A stretch of 5,701 bases of DNA from Clostridia bacterium (GTDB lineage Bacteria > Bacillota > Clostridia > Oscillospirales > CAG-272): positions 1-5,701 of the forward strand of contig JAKSPW010000097.1 of the NCBI GenBank assembly GCA_024404435.1, written 5' to 3'. Positions 1 to 5,701 of the stretch are shown in pieces; the first letter of the stretch is position 1, and each line of letters begins with the position of its first letter. Position numbers and translations under genes: made by a program. Under the pieces are notes generated by a model, which worked only from the letters and a program-made list of their open reading frames with translations, was not told where the DNA came from and searched no databases.

Positions 1-121
1 CAACTGTTTACAATCTTGCTGTTGACAGAGGACGAACGGAGCACGCGCGAAGCGGTGCGACTCCCTACAGTAAGGATGTGTTCTTTTTCCCGACAAATTC
101 AGATTTGTCAAGTATGACCTT
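1..121. other. Intergenic stretch at window edge, no gene identified
   Basis: I find no recognisable gene here. On the plus strand, frame 1 is open from the window edge to a TGA at 115-117 (38 codons). This could be the 3' end of a gene converging on the P-loop kinase gene, but the peptide (beginning QLFTILLLTEDERSTREAVR) matches no family I know. The same bases form an imperfect hairpin: GGAG/CAC/CGC at 38-48 pair with GCG/GTG/CTCC at 52-64 around a GAA loop, with bulges at 45 and 58-60. The TTGACA at 22-27 has no -10 box at the right distance. Confidence 0.25.
92..109. other. Small stem-loop after the P-loop kinase-like gene
   Basis: A 7-bp perfect stem (GACAAAT at 92-98 pairing with ATTTGTC at 103-109) with a 4-base loop begins 12 bases after the TGA of the 637-122 gene. 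It sits where a terminator would be, but it is AT-rich and no T-run follows it on the minus strand. Its role as a terminator is only a possibility. Confidence 0.3.
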
Positions 122-637
122 TCACAGTCCCATTTTTTCCATGTATTTATTCAACTGTTTCTGATTTTTTATCACGACGACCTTTTCGGGATACGTTTCC
201 CGGACCTTTTTATACCGTTCTTTAGCCTTTTTTGTGCGGCCTCCGAAGAGGATCCATTTTACAAACTCGGAGTCCATTTTTTCACTGCATCCTTCAGCCA
301 TATCCGGGCGCGTTTTGCCTTTGTACTTGTGATATCGCTTTGTACAGCGCCACAGGCAATCCATGCGCCCGAAGAGCATCTGAATGACGATATCGGCTTC
401 TTCGACGCGGCGGTCGTAGCTAAGTTTGGAATAGTTGCCGTCGATCACCCAGCCGTCGGGATTACTGTCTAAAAATGACGTGACGATGCTTTGCTTTTCG
501 GCGTCTTCGCGCACTTCCCAGTTCGGCAGAAAGTGAACGGAGTCCAGATAGAGAGCCGGAAGATCATATTTTTCGGAAAAACTGCGGCACAAAGTTGACT
601 TTCCGGAGCCGCTGTACCCCATTATCTCGATTTTCAT
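122..637 (-). CDS. P-loop kinase-like protein, FlaR / topology modulation (adenylate kinase-like) family
   Basis: This small 171-residue cytoplasmic nucleotide-binding protein belongs to the adenylate-kinase-like P-loop group that databases often label FlaR, 'DNA topology modulation protein' or 'adenylate kinase'. The Walker A motif GYSGSGKST is at 7-15. The family motifs LDSVHFLPNW (31-40), WVIDGNY (63-69) and a hydrophobic strand ADIVIQMLFGR (81-91) follow. An arginine/lysine-rich lid-like stretch comes next, then RPDMAEGCSEKMDSEF at 110-125. The substrate is not known; the topology name comes from early genetics and should not be taken as function. The ATG at 637-635 has AAAAGG (654-649) 11 bases upstream, slightly far but usable. 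It has its own promoter and is visibly poorer in GC than the three genes upstream, so it is a separate unit and may have a different history. It lacks the full lid and length of true Adk. Confidence 0.85.
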   Translation of the reverse strand: MKIEIMGYSGSGKSTLCRSFSEKYDLPALYLDSVHFLPNWEVREDAEKQSIVTSFLDSNPDGWVIDGNYSKLSYDRRVEEADIVIQMLFGRMDCLWRCTKRYHKYKGKTRPDMAEGCSEKMDSEFVKWILFGGRTKKAKERYKKVRETYPEKVVVIKNQKQLNKYMEKMGL

Positions 638-677
638 AAACGGTCATGCCTTTTCTTGATTTCGATTTGCAGTGTTC

Positions 678-706
678 ATTATAACAGATTATCGGAAAAT
701 AATCAA
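678..706 (-). promoter_or_regulatory. Sigma-A type promoter for the P-loop kinase-like gene
   Basis: On the minus strand a -35 box TTGATT (706-701) and a perfect -10 box TATAAT (683-678) are separated by exactly 17 bases. An extended -10 TG lies one base upstream of the -10 box. The expected transcript start is near 671, giving a leader of about 34 bases before the ATG at 637. The gene at 637-122 is therefore probably transcribed independently of the upstream GH36 unit. An inverted repeat, GATTAT-N6-ATAATC at 687-704, fills the spacer and overlaps the -35 box; it could be an operator. Confidence 0.85.
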
Positions 707-741
707 GGTGAGCTTTTTTGTATAAAGCTTTTTGAAGGAGC

Positions 742-775
742 GCGAGGTGACTTTTCCCTGAAAAAGTCACCTCGC
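742..775. terminator. Strong hairpin closing the purL-fhs-GH36 unit
   Basis: A perfect 14-bp inverted repeat (gcgaggtgactttt at 742-755 pairing with 762-775) encloses a 6-base loop. On the minus strand it begins only 6 bases after the GH36 stop codon, the usual place for a terminator. However, the bases that follow it on the minus strand (GCTCCTTCAAA) do not form a T-tract. On the plus strand the hairpin is followed by TTTATTTTATATTT, a good terminator tail. It may act in both directions, or mainly against antisense transcription into the GH36 gene, or serve as a 3' protecting stem. Confidence 0.7.
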
Positions 776-781
776 TTTATT

Positions 782-2719
782 TTATATTTCTTTTATATAC
801 TTCTTCGTCTTGGCGCTCGCGCAGTTTGCGTACTTCGTGAGGTCGCCGAGCATGACGTACTCTTCTCCGTCGTTCTTGATCGGGTAGAGATTTATGATCT
901 CCGCGCCGTCGCCGGGAAGTGTGACCTTTATCGCGTCGCCCTTCTTGAAGCGCGTGAACTTCTTTTCAAAGAAGCTGTACGCGAGGTATTCGACGGCCTC
1001 GTCGAGTCCCGGGATATCTGCGAACTCGAGCGTGTCCGTGACCTCGGTCTCAAGCACGTTGAAGAGAGCTGCGGCGAAATACTCACCGCTTCTGTTCCAG
1101 CACTTGTGGAACTCACCCGATTCTCTCGGATCGACGTAGAAGCAGTCGAGCGTCGGGCGCGCCGCCTCGTCGAGGGGCAGGAGACGTCCGTCGTCCGCTA
1201 CCGTCGGCAGGAGCTTTTCTGCCACCGTTCTGTCAGTGCCGTCGCTCACGTAAACGGGCGAGCCGCTGATCGCGCGGAGCACTCCGCTCGCGTCCGCGGA
1301 CTCGTGATCCGTCCACCACATATCGTAGTCACAGCAATACATCTCGCCGTGCCAGATCGCGTTGTAAGAGTTCTGCATCAGATGCTTGACGAAGCTGCGG
1401 TGCACGCCCGGCACGAAGTCGTCGCTGTTGCGGGAGATCATGCTCCCGGGGCGATTCAGTACGTTCTGCATATCCATGCCCATGCAGTTGATGATCGAGC
1501 CGCCGAAGTATTTGTCAACGGCTCTCTCGAGTCCGATGTGGGCTTTTCTGATCCCGATAACGGAGGGCTCGAAGCCTTCGATCCTCTTTTCGACCGAGGA
1601 CTGGTTGTCGACCTTAACGAAGTCGACGCCGCACTCGGCGAGGAAGCAGAACCAATCGTCCCAGAAGCCGCCGTTTTCTTCTTCGTCTGCCTTCGGGATG
1701 AGAAGCCCGCACGGAGGCGTGAAGAGGTGATCCTTTTCGGTCTCTGCGAGCGGGCCGTTCGGGTCGATGCCGACCCAGCCGCCCGTCATCGGCATCCAGA
1801 CGCCGACTGCGGGCACGCCGAACTCCTCTTTCATGCGTCTTACGCATTCCTTGATTCCTTCGGGGAACTTGTTCTTATCCGCATCGAAGCCGCGGAGCAT
1901 CATGCAGCCGTAGTCGTTCGGAGCGGAGAGGTCAGACCAGCCGTCGTCGATGATGACGTAGCGGATCGGAACTTTCTTTTCATTGAATTCGCGGAGCTTT
2001 TCGTAGATCTTCGCACTCGTGACGCTGTGATGGAACGCGTCCCACGTGCACCAGCCGAGACCGTTAAGGTTCTCGGGCATGACCTTTTCGTTTTTCAGCT
2101 TCACGTTTATCGCACCGAGCTCGCGGCACGACTTGAAGCTTTCCCTGACGGCGGTGAACGGGTCGTCCGCGACGGTCACTGCAAGGAAATCGCCGCTGAT
2201 ATTGAAGAGACCGTTCATGCCGCTGTTGAGGTACAGCTTGCCTTTTTCAAAATTGCAGTAGATGTTGTCGCCGCAGAGTGGAAGCACGTGATAGTGCCTG
2301 CCGCCGTCGGCAATCACCATGCCCTGCGAGTCCTCGGGAATGCCCGCGAAGGTCTCGGGGAAGCTCGGGAACATCCACCACGGATTGTCGTGGCCGCTCA
2401 CGAGGATCTTGTCGGGAACGTAGTTTTCACCGAGCGTGATCTCCATGAATTTTTCGGGGAGCAGGCAGTAGAGGCTGCCGAAGGAGAGGCTGAGCGACGC
2501 ATCGATAGAGAAGACGACGGTCTTGTCGTTTCCTCTCGTCGTGACCGTCACGTGCTGGAGCATCTCGGACGTGCCGAACTTGAAGTTCATTTCACATCCG
2601 TTTTCTTTTTCGGTGATATTGCACTCTGAGGACGTGCGGACGAAATTGTGCGAGAAATTGAAGGTCACCTTCATGTCGGAAAGGAGCTTCTTTACCGCGT
2701 AAGCTGTGATTTCGTTCAT
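782..2719 (-). CDS. GH36 alpha-galactosidase, raffinose synthase/Sip1 type
   Basis: This is a 645-residue glycoside hydrolase of clan GH-D, in the subgroup that contains plant raffinose synthase and seed imbibition (Sip1) proteins. Bacterial and archaeal members are about this length and are usually retaining alpha-galactosidases. A beta-rich N-terminal domain (about 1-210) precedes the barrel, which opens with GLGWCTWDAF at 220-229. IIDDGW at 256-261 supplies the paired aspartates usually found in the galactose pocket. DFVKVDNQ at 366-373 contains the likely nucleophile Asp371. ISRNSDDF at 428-435 contains the likely acid/base, Asp433 or Asp434. A small C-terminal beta domain follows (about 540-645). 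No signal peptide or membrane segment is seen, so it probably acts on imported alpha-galactosides such as melibiose or raffinose. Substrate is inferred; alpha-N-acetylgalactosaminidase or transglycosylase activity cannot be excluded. The ATG is well placed: AAAGGA at 2734-2729 with a 9-base spacer. It is probably the last gene of the purL-fhs transcript. Confidence 0.9.
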   Translation of the reverse strand: MNEITAYAVKKLLSDMKVTFNFSHNFVRTSSECNITEKENGCEMNFKFGTSEMLQHVTVTTRGNDKTVVFSIDASLSLSFGSLYCLLPEKFMEITLGENYVPDKILVSGHDNPWWMFPSFPETFAGIPEDSQGMVIADGGRHYHVLPLCGDNIYCNFEKGKLYLNSGMNGLFNISGDFLAVTVADDPFTAVRESFKSCRELGAINVKLKNEKVMPENLNGLGWCTWDAFHHSVTSAKIYEKLREFNEKKVPIRYVIIDDGWSDLSAPNDYGCMMLRGFDADKNKFPEGIKECVRRMKEEFGVPAVGVWMPMTGGWVGIDPNGPLAETEKDHLFTPPCGLLIPKADEEENGGFWDDWFCFLAECGVDFVKVDNQSSVEKRIEGFEPSVIGIRKAHIGLERAVDKYFGGSIINCMGMDMQNVLNRPGSMISRNSDDFVPGVHRSFVKHLMQNSYNAIWHGEMYCCDYDMWWTDHESADASGVLRAISGSPVYVSDGTDRTVAEKLLPTVADDGRLLPLDEAARPTLDCFYVDPRESGEFHKCWNRSGEYFAAALFNVLETEVTDTLEFADIPGLDEAVEYLAYSFFEKKFTRFKKGDAIKVTLPGDGAEIINLYPIKNDGEEYVMLGDLTKYANCASAKTKKYIKEI

Positions 2720-2745
2720 TTTCGTATATCCTTTCGGGATTATTA

Positions 2746-4422
2746 TCAGAACAGACCGGTGATCCTGCCGTTCTCGTCAACGTCGATCTTCTCTGCCGCG
2801 GGAACTCTCGGGAGTCCGGGCATCGTGAGGATGTCGCCCGTGAGCACGACGACACATCCCGCACCTGCGGAGACCTTGACGTTCTTGACCGTGACCGTGA
2901 CGCCTTCGGGTGCGCCGAGCTTTGTCGGGTCATCGGAGAAGCTGTACTGTGTTTTTGCGACGCAGACGGGCATCTTTCCGAAGCCCAGAGCCTCGAGGGA
3001 TGCGATCTGTTTCTTTGCGTTCGGCATGATCGTTACGCCGTCGCCGCCGTAAATCTTTTTGACAATTGCCGAAATCTTTTCCTCGATCGAGAGGTCGTCT
3101 TCATAAGAGAACGTGAAGTCGCCTTTTTCCTCTTCACAAAGGCGAACCACCTCTCGTGCGAGGGCATCGCCGCCCTTGCCGCCCTCAGCCCATACGGTGG
3201 AGAGAACGGTGTTGACACCGAGTTTTCTGCATTTGTCTATGATAAATTCGATCTCACGGTCCGTGTCTGTCGGGAAGCGGTTGACCGCTACGACGCACGG
3301 GAGCTTATATACGTTCTTGATGTTGGAAACGTGGCGGAGAAGGTTCGGGATACCCTTTTCGAGAGCCTCGAGGTCTTCCGTTCCGAGCTCGGTCTTCGCT
3401 TTGCCGCCGTGCATCTTGAGCGCGCGGACCGTTGCGACGATGACGACTGCATCGGGCTTGAGGCCTGCCATGCGGCACTTGATGTCGAGGAATTTTTCCG
3501 CTCCGAGGTCAGCACCGAAGCCTGCCTCCGTGACGGTGTAGTCGCCCATCTTGAGCGCCATCTTGGTCGCCATGACGGAGTTGCAGCCGTGAGCGATGTT
3601 CGCGAACGGACCGCCGTGTACGAACGCGGGCGTTCCCTCAAGTGTCTGAACGAGGTTCGGCTTGAGAGCATCCTTGAGGAGAGCCGTCATGGCACCGGCG
3701 GCCTTGAGCTCGCCGCAGGTGACCGGCTTGTCGTCGTAGGTGTAGCCGACGATGATGCGGGAAAGTCTTTCCTTCAGGTCCGTGATGGAGCTCGAGAGAC
3801 AGAGGACTGCCATGATCTCGGACGCGACCGTGATGTCGAAGCCGTCTTCTCTCGGTACGCCGTTTGCCTTGCCGCCCATGCCGTCTACGATGAAGCGGAG
3901 CTGTCTGTCGTTCATGTCGACACAGCGTTTCCAGGTTATGCGTCTGGGATCGATGTTGAGGCTGTTTCCCTGCTGGATGTGGTTGTCGAGCATGGCCGCG
4001 AGGAGGTTGTTTGCGGCTCCGATCGCGTGGAAGTCACCCGTGAAGTGGAGGTTGATGTCCTCCATCGGGACGACCTGCGCGTATCCGCCGCCTGCCGCGC
4101 CGCCCTTGACACCGAAGACCGGGCCGAGGGAGGGCTCGCGGAGAGCCACCGTTACGTCCTTGCCGATCCTCTTCAGACCGTCTGCAAGACCGATTGTCGT
4201 CGTCGTTTTGCCCTCGCCCGCGGGAGTCGGCGTGATAGCCGTGACGAGGATCAACTTCCCGTCGGGCTTGTCGGTTTCATTCAGAAGGGAAAGATCAACT
4301 TTTGCCTTGTACTTGCCGTAGTGTTCTATGTACTTGTCGTCAACGTGCGCACGGCGGGCGATCTCGTCGATGTGGAGCATCTCGCATTCCTGAGCGATCT
4401 CTATGTCGGATTTGTAAGCCAT
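2746..4422 (-). CDS. fhs: Formate--tetrahydrofolate ligase (10-formyl-THF synthetase)
   Basis: This cytoplasmic enzyme joins formate to tetrahydrofolate using ATP, giving 10-formyl-THF for purine synthesis, initiator tRNA formylation and, in acetogens, the methyl branch of the Wood-Ljungdahl pathway. At 558 residues it is full length for the family. The P-loop [11 protein letters not shown] spans residues 64-74 with Lys72. [10 protein letters not shown] begins at Arg95, which by family comparison is a substrate/phosphate-contacting arginine. The two family signatures are present: KGGAAGGGY at 106-114 and [12 protein letters not shown] at 328-339. The C-terminal [17 protein letters not shown] is also typical. 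The ATG at 4422-4420 follows a purine-rich GAAAGAGAG at 4439-4431 with 8 bases between them. The gene ends in TGA immediately followed by an in-frame TAA. It lies 24 bases after purL and 26 bases before the GH36 gene, which suggests co-transcription. The pairing with purL fits, because its product supplies the two formyl-transfer steps of the purine pathway. Confidence 0.98.
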   Translation of the reverse strand: MAYKSDIEIAQECEMLHIDEIARRAHVDDKYIEHYGKYKAKVDLSLLNETDKPDGKLILVTAITPTPAGEGKTTTTIGLADGLKRIGKDVTVALREPSLGPVFGVKGGAAGGGYAQVVPMEDINLHFTGDFHAIGAANNLLAAMLDNHIQQGNSLNIDPRRITWKRCVDMNDRQLRFIVDGMGGKANGVPREDGFDITVASEIMAVLCLSSSITDLKERLSRIIVGYTYDDKPVTCGELKAAGAMTALLKDALKPNLVQTLEGTPAFVHGGPFANIAHGCNSVMATKMALKMGDYTVTEAGFGADLGAEKFLDIKCRMAGLKPDAVVIVATVRALKMHGGKAKTELGTEDLEALEKGIPNLLRHVSNIKNVYKLPCVVAVNRFPTDTDREIEFIIDKCRKLGVNTVLSTVWAEGGKGGDALAREVVRLCEEEKGDFTFSYEDDLSIEEKISAIVKKIYGGDGVTIMPNAKKQIASLEALGFGKMPVCVAKTQYSFSDDPTKLGAPEGVTVTVKNVKVSAGAGCVVVLTGDILTMPGLPRVPAAEKIDVDENGRITGLF

Positions 4423-4446
4423 GATACGTTCTCTCTTTCAAATAAA

Positions 4447-5235
4447 TTACTTAAAATACTTCACAGCGGACTCAAACATACCTATATTATACGATCCCGG
4501 TACGTTTTTGTAAAGTCCCTGACCGATTCTTTCGCTGTGACCCATCTTACCGAAGACTCTGCCGTCGGGAGACGTGATGCCCTCGATGGCCGCCATGGAG
4601 TCGTTCGGGTTGAACTGAACGTCGCTTGTCGCATTGCCGTCGAGGTCGACGTACTGCGTTGCGATCTGACCGTTTGCGGCGAGCTCACGGATGAGAGCTT
4701 CGTCTGCGATGAATCGTCCCTCGCCGTGGGAGATCGGCACGGAGTAGACTTCTCCGACCTCGCAGCCCGCGAGCCACGGGGACTTGTTCGAAGCGACGCG
4801 TGTGCGGACGATCTTCGACTGGTGACGTGCGATCGTGTTGAACGTAAGTGTCGGGCAGTTTTCATCGGTGTCGATGATTTTGCCGTACGGCACGAGGCCG
4901 AGCTTGATGAGCGCCTGGAAGCCGTTGCAGATTCCGCAAATGAGGCCGTCTCGGCGTTCGAGAAGCTCCGTGACGCCGTCCTTGATCTCCGCGTTGCGGA
5001 AGAAGGCGGTGATGAACTTGCCGCTTCCGTCGGGCTCGTCGCCGCCGGAGAAACCGCCGGGGATGAAGATCATCTGCGCGGTTTTAAGCTTTTCGGCGAA
5101 CTCTTCGACGCTCGACGCGATGGCACTTGACGTGAGGTTGCGGATGACCACGATCTCGGCGTCGGCTCCCGCGTCTCTCACCGCTTTCGCGGAATCGAAT
5201 TCGCAGTTCGTGCCGGGGAATGCGGGGATGAGCAC
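4447..5235 (-). CDS. purL: PurL glutaminase (PurQ-like) domain, separated from PurL by an in-frame stop
   Basis: This is the class I glutamine amidotransferase domain of FGAM synthase, which releases ammonia from glutamine for the synthetase half. Counting from the GTG at 5235, the oxyanion region IFIPGGFSGGDE is at 56-67, the nucleophile elbow GICNGFQAL places the catalytic cysteine at 103, and GHSER supplies the His233 and Glu235 that complete the triad (compare HPER in E. coli PurL). The protein ends SAVKYFK with TAA. The opening LIPAFPGTNCEFDSA is typical of the fused clostridial type. The coding frame really continues 43 codons further upstream to the TAA at 5367-5365. GTG at 5235-5233 is the only usable start in that stretch and has no Shine-Dalgarno sequence before it. 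It could be expressed as a stand-alone PurQ-like protein, but efficient initiation is doubtful. fhs follows after 24 bases, probably on the same transcript. Confidence 0.85.
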   Translation of the reverse strand: MLIPAFPGTNCEFDSAKAVRDAGADAEIVVIRNLTSSAIASSVEEFAEKLKTAQMIFIPGGFSGGDEPDGSGKFITAFFRNAEIKDGVTELLERRDGLICGICNGFQALIKLGLVPYGKIIDTDENCPTLTFNTIARHQSKIVRTRVASNKSPWLAGCEVGEVYSVPISHGEGRFIADEALIRELAANGQIATQYVDLDGNATSDVQFNPNDSMAAIEGITSPDGRVFGKMGHSERIGQGLYKNVPGSYNIGMFESAVKYFK

Positions 5236-5367
5236 CTTCGGGCGCGCGCACTTGATCGCGGGCGCGGGACGTGTCGACGCTCTGTACTCAAAGTTCCCGA
5301 CCTTGCCGCCCGAGTTCTTGATGTTGCACGGGAAAACGCTCTCGAGGCGGTCTTCGTAAGCTTTTTA
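5236..5367 (-). other. Interrupted PurL interdomain linker with in-frame nonsense codon
   Basis: The TAA at 5367-5365 is followed, in the same frame, by 43 sense codons that encode a plausible PurL interdomain linker (KAYEDRLESVFP near the start, CARPKVLIPAFPG at the junction). The two flanking open frames are a multiple of three apart, so a substitution explains the stop and an insertion or deletion does not. One base change would restore a sense codon, for example CAA (Gln), GAA, AAA or TAC/TAT. TAA also ends the GH36 gene and the PurL C-terminus, so general reassignment of TAA is unlikely. Possible explanations are a real inactivating mutation, a strain polymorphism, a base-call or assembly error, or a functional split of the enzyme. 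Confidence 0.85.
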
Positions 5368-5701
5368 GAGCTCGCAGAGCGACATGCTCTCCGTGCCGTA
5401 GGTGAACTTGCCGTCGGAGGTTACCTCTCCGAGCACGGGCAGATCGGTCTCTCCCTCGACCTCGAGGATGAAGGCGGCGTAGTTGTATCCGAATATGTCT
5501 TTAAGTGACAGCTTGTCGCTGAATCTGAATCCGAGCGAGTTGCCGAGCGCCATCTTGAGCACTGCCTCGGCGACGCCGCCCATTCCGGGCGTATAGGAAG
5601 CCTTGACCTTGCCGCTTCTCTGAAGGGCAGTCACCTTATCAAAGAGGGCGAGGAGGGAAGCGGTCTTCGGCAGACCGTTTCCGTCAAGCTCGGGAGTGAG
5701 C
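5365..5701 (-). CDS. purL: PurL synthetase part, C-terminal end (partial, ends at in-frame TAA)
   Basis: This is the tail of the synthetase half of phosphoribosylformylglycinamidine (FGAM) synthase, the cytoplasmic enzyme that converts FGAR, glutamine and ATP to FGAM in purine synthesis. The gene enters from beyond the window edge; 111 codons are visible before a TAA at 5367-5365. The frame is open from the edge without a start, so the GTG at 5634-5632 is an internal valine. The stretch SYTPGMGGVAEAVLKMALGN is characteristic of the second AIRS_C-like domain of long PurL proteins. The frame resumes directly after the TAA with KAYEDRLESVFP, which looks like ordinary PurL linker sequence, and then runs into the glutaminase domain. 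I therefore read this as one ancestral gene with a nonsense codon rather than a natural gene end. Identity is confident; whether the interruption is biological is not known. Confidence 0.88.
   Translation of the reverse strand, partial: LTPELDGNGLPKTASLLALFDKVTALQRSGKVKASYTPGMGGVAEAVLKMALGNSLGFRFSDKLSLKDIFGYNYAAFILEVEGETDLPVLGEVTSDGKFTYGTESMSLCEL

Noticed and set aside
22..50. Plus-strand promoter starting with TTGACA at 22-27
   Set aside because: The bases at the expected -10 position (45-50) are GCGCGA, with no TATAAT-like box at any usual spacing.
711..729. Second stem (AGCTTT / AAAGCT) near the operon-closing hairpin
   Set aside because: It is only 6 bp, AT-rich and self-complementary, and in a region with many A and T runs such a match is expected by chance.
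564..770. 68-codon minus-strand open frame overlapping the start of the P-loop kinase gene
   Set aside because: It runs through the promoter and leader into an alternative frame of the kinase gene. Its ATG at 646 is too close to the AAAAGG for initiation and the product has no recognisable features.
656..2629. A 657-codon plus-strand open frame antisense to the GH36 gene
   Set aside because: The protein is dominated by Arg, Val, Glu, Ala and Asp repeats typical of the antisense frame of a GC3-rich gene, with no recognisable domain. The minus-strand gene has complete catalytic motifs and a good ribosome binding site.
3331..5130. A 599-codon plus-strand open frame antisense to fhs and the PurL glutaminase domain
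   Set aside because: It spans two unrelated, well-identified minus-strand genes and their intergenic gap, and it has the low-complexity composition of a shadow frame.
5365..5367. Reassignment of TAA to a sense codon
   Set aside because: TAA terminates the GH36 gene and the PurL C-terminus and follows the fhs TGA, and no other gene here has internal TAA codons. A local mutation or base error is simpler.
5359..5367. Homopolymer indel error in the A-run next to the purL stop
   Set aside because: The frame is the same before and after the stop. A single insertion or deletion would shift it, so only a substitution fits.

Overview
The window reads as a chromosomal segment from an anaerobic Firmicute of the class Clostridia, probably a gut member of the Oscillospiraceae/Ruminococcaceae type. 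This is an inference from three things: a long single-chain PurL with a C-terminal glutaminase domain, a canonical formate-tetrahydrofolate ligase, and a Sip1-type GH36 galactosidase, all in GC-rich codons, beside AT-rich sigma-A style regulatory DNA. All four protein-coding loci lie on the minus strand, so transcription runs from high to low coordinates.

Region by region, in the direction of transcription. Positions 5701-4447 hold the C-terminal third of purL (formylglycinamidine ribonucleotide synthase), which enters from outside the window. It is interrupted by one in-frame TAA at 5367-5365, in the linker between the synthetase part and the glutaminase part. The reading frame and the catalytic residues on both sides are intact. 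After 24 bases comes fhs (4422-2746, complete, 558 residues). After 26 more bases comes a complete 645-residue GH36 galactosidase of the raffinose synthase/Sip1 type (2719-782). The short gaps, common strand and lack of a terminator or promoter between them suggest one transcription unit, purL-fhs-GH36. A strong 14-bp perfect hairpin at 742-775 closes it.

Positions 638-741 carry a convincing minus-strand sigma-A promoter (TTGATT, 17 bp, TATAAT with an extended -10 TG). It drives a separate, less GC-rich gene at 637-122 encoding a small P-loop kinase-like protein of the FlaR / topology-modulation family. Positions 1-121 contain no gene I can identify, only two stem-loops and an uncharacterised open stretch.

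How the genes fit together: PurL performs the fourth step of de novo purine synthesis. Fhs makes 10-formyl-tetrahydrofolate from formate, and that cofactor feeds the two transformylase steps of the same pathway, so the purL-fhs pairing makes metabolic sense. The GH36 enzyme is not obviously linked to purines and may simply share the transcript. I see no new defence, mobile or RNA system here. The real oddity is the nonsense codon that cuts PurL almost exactly into the PurL + PurQ halves found as separate proteins in many other bacteria.
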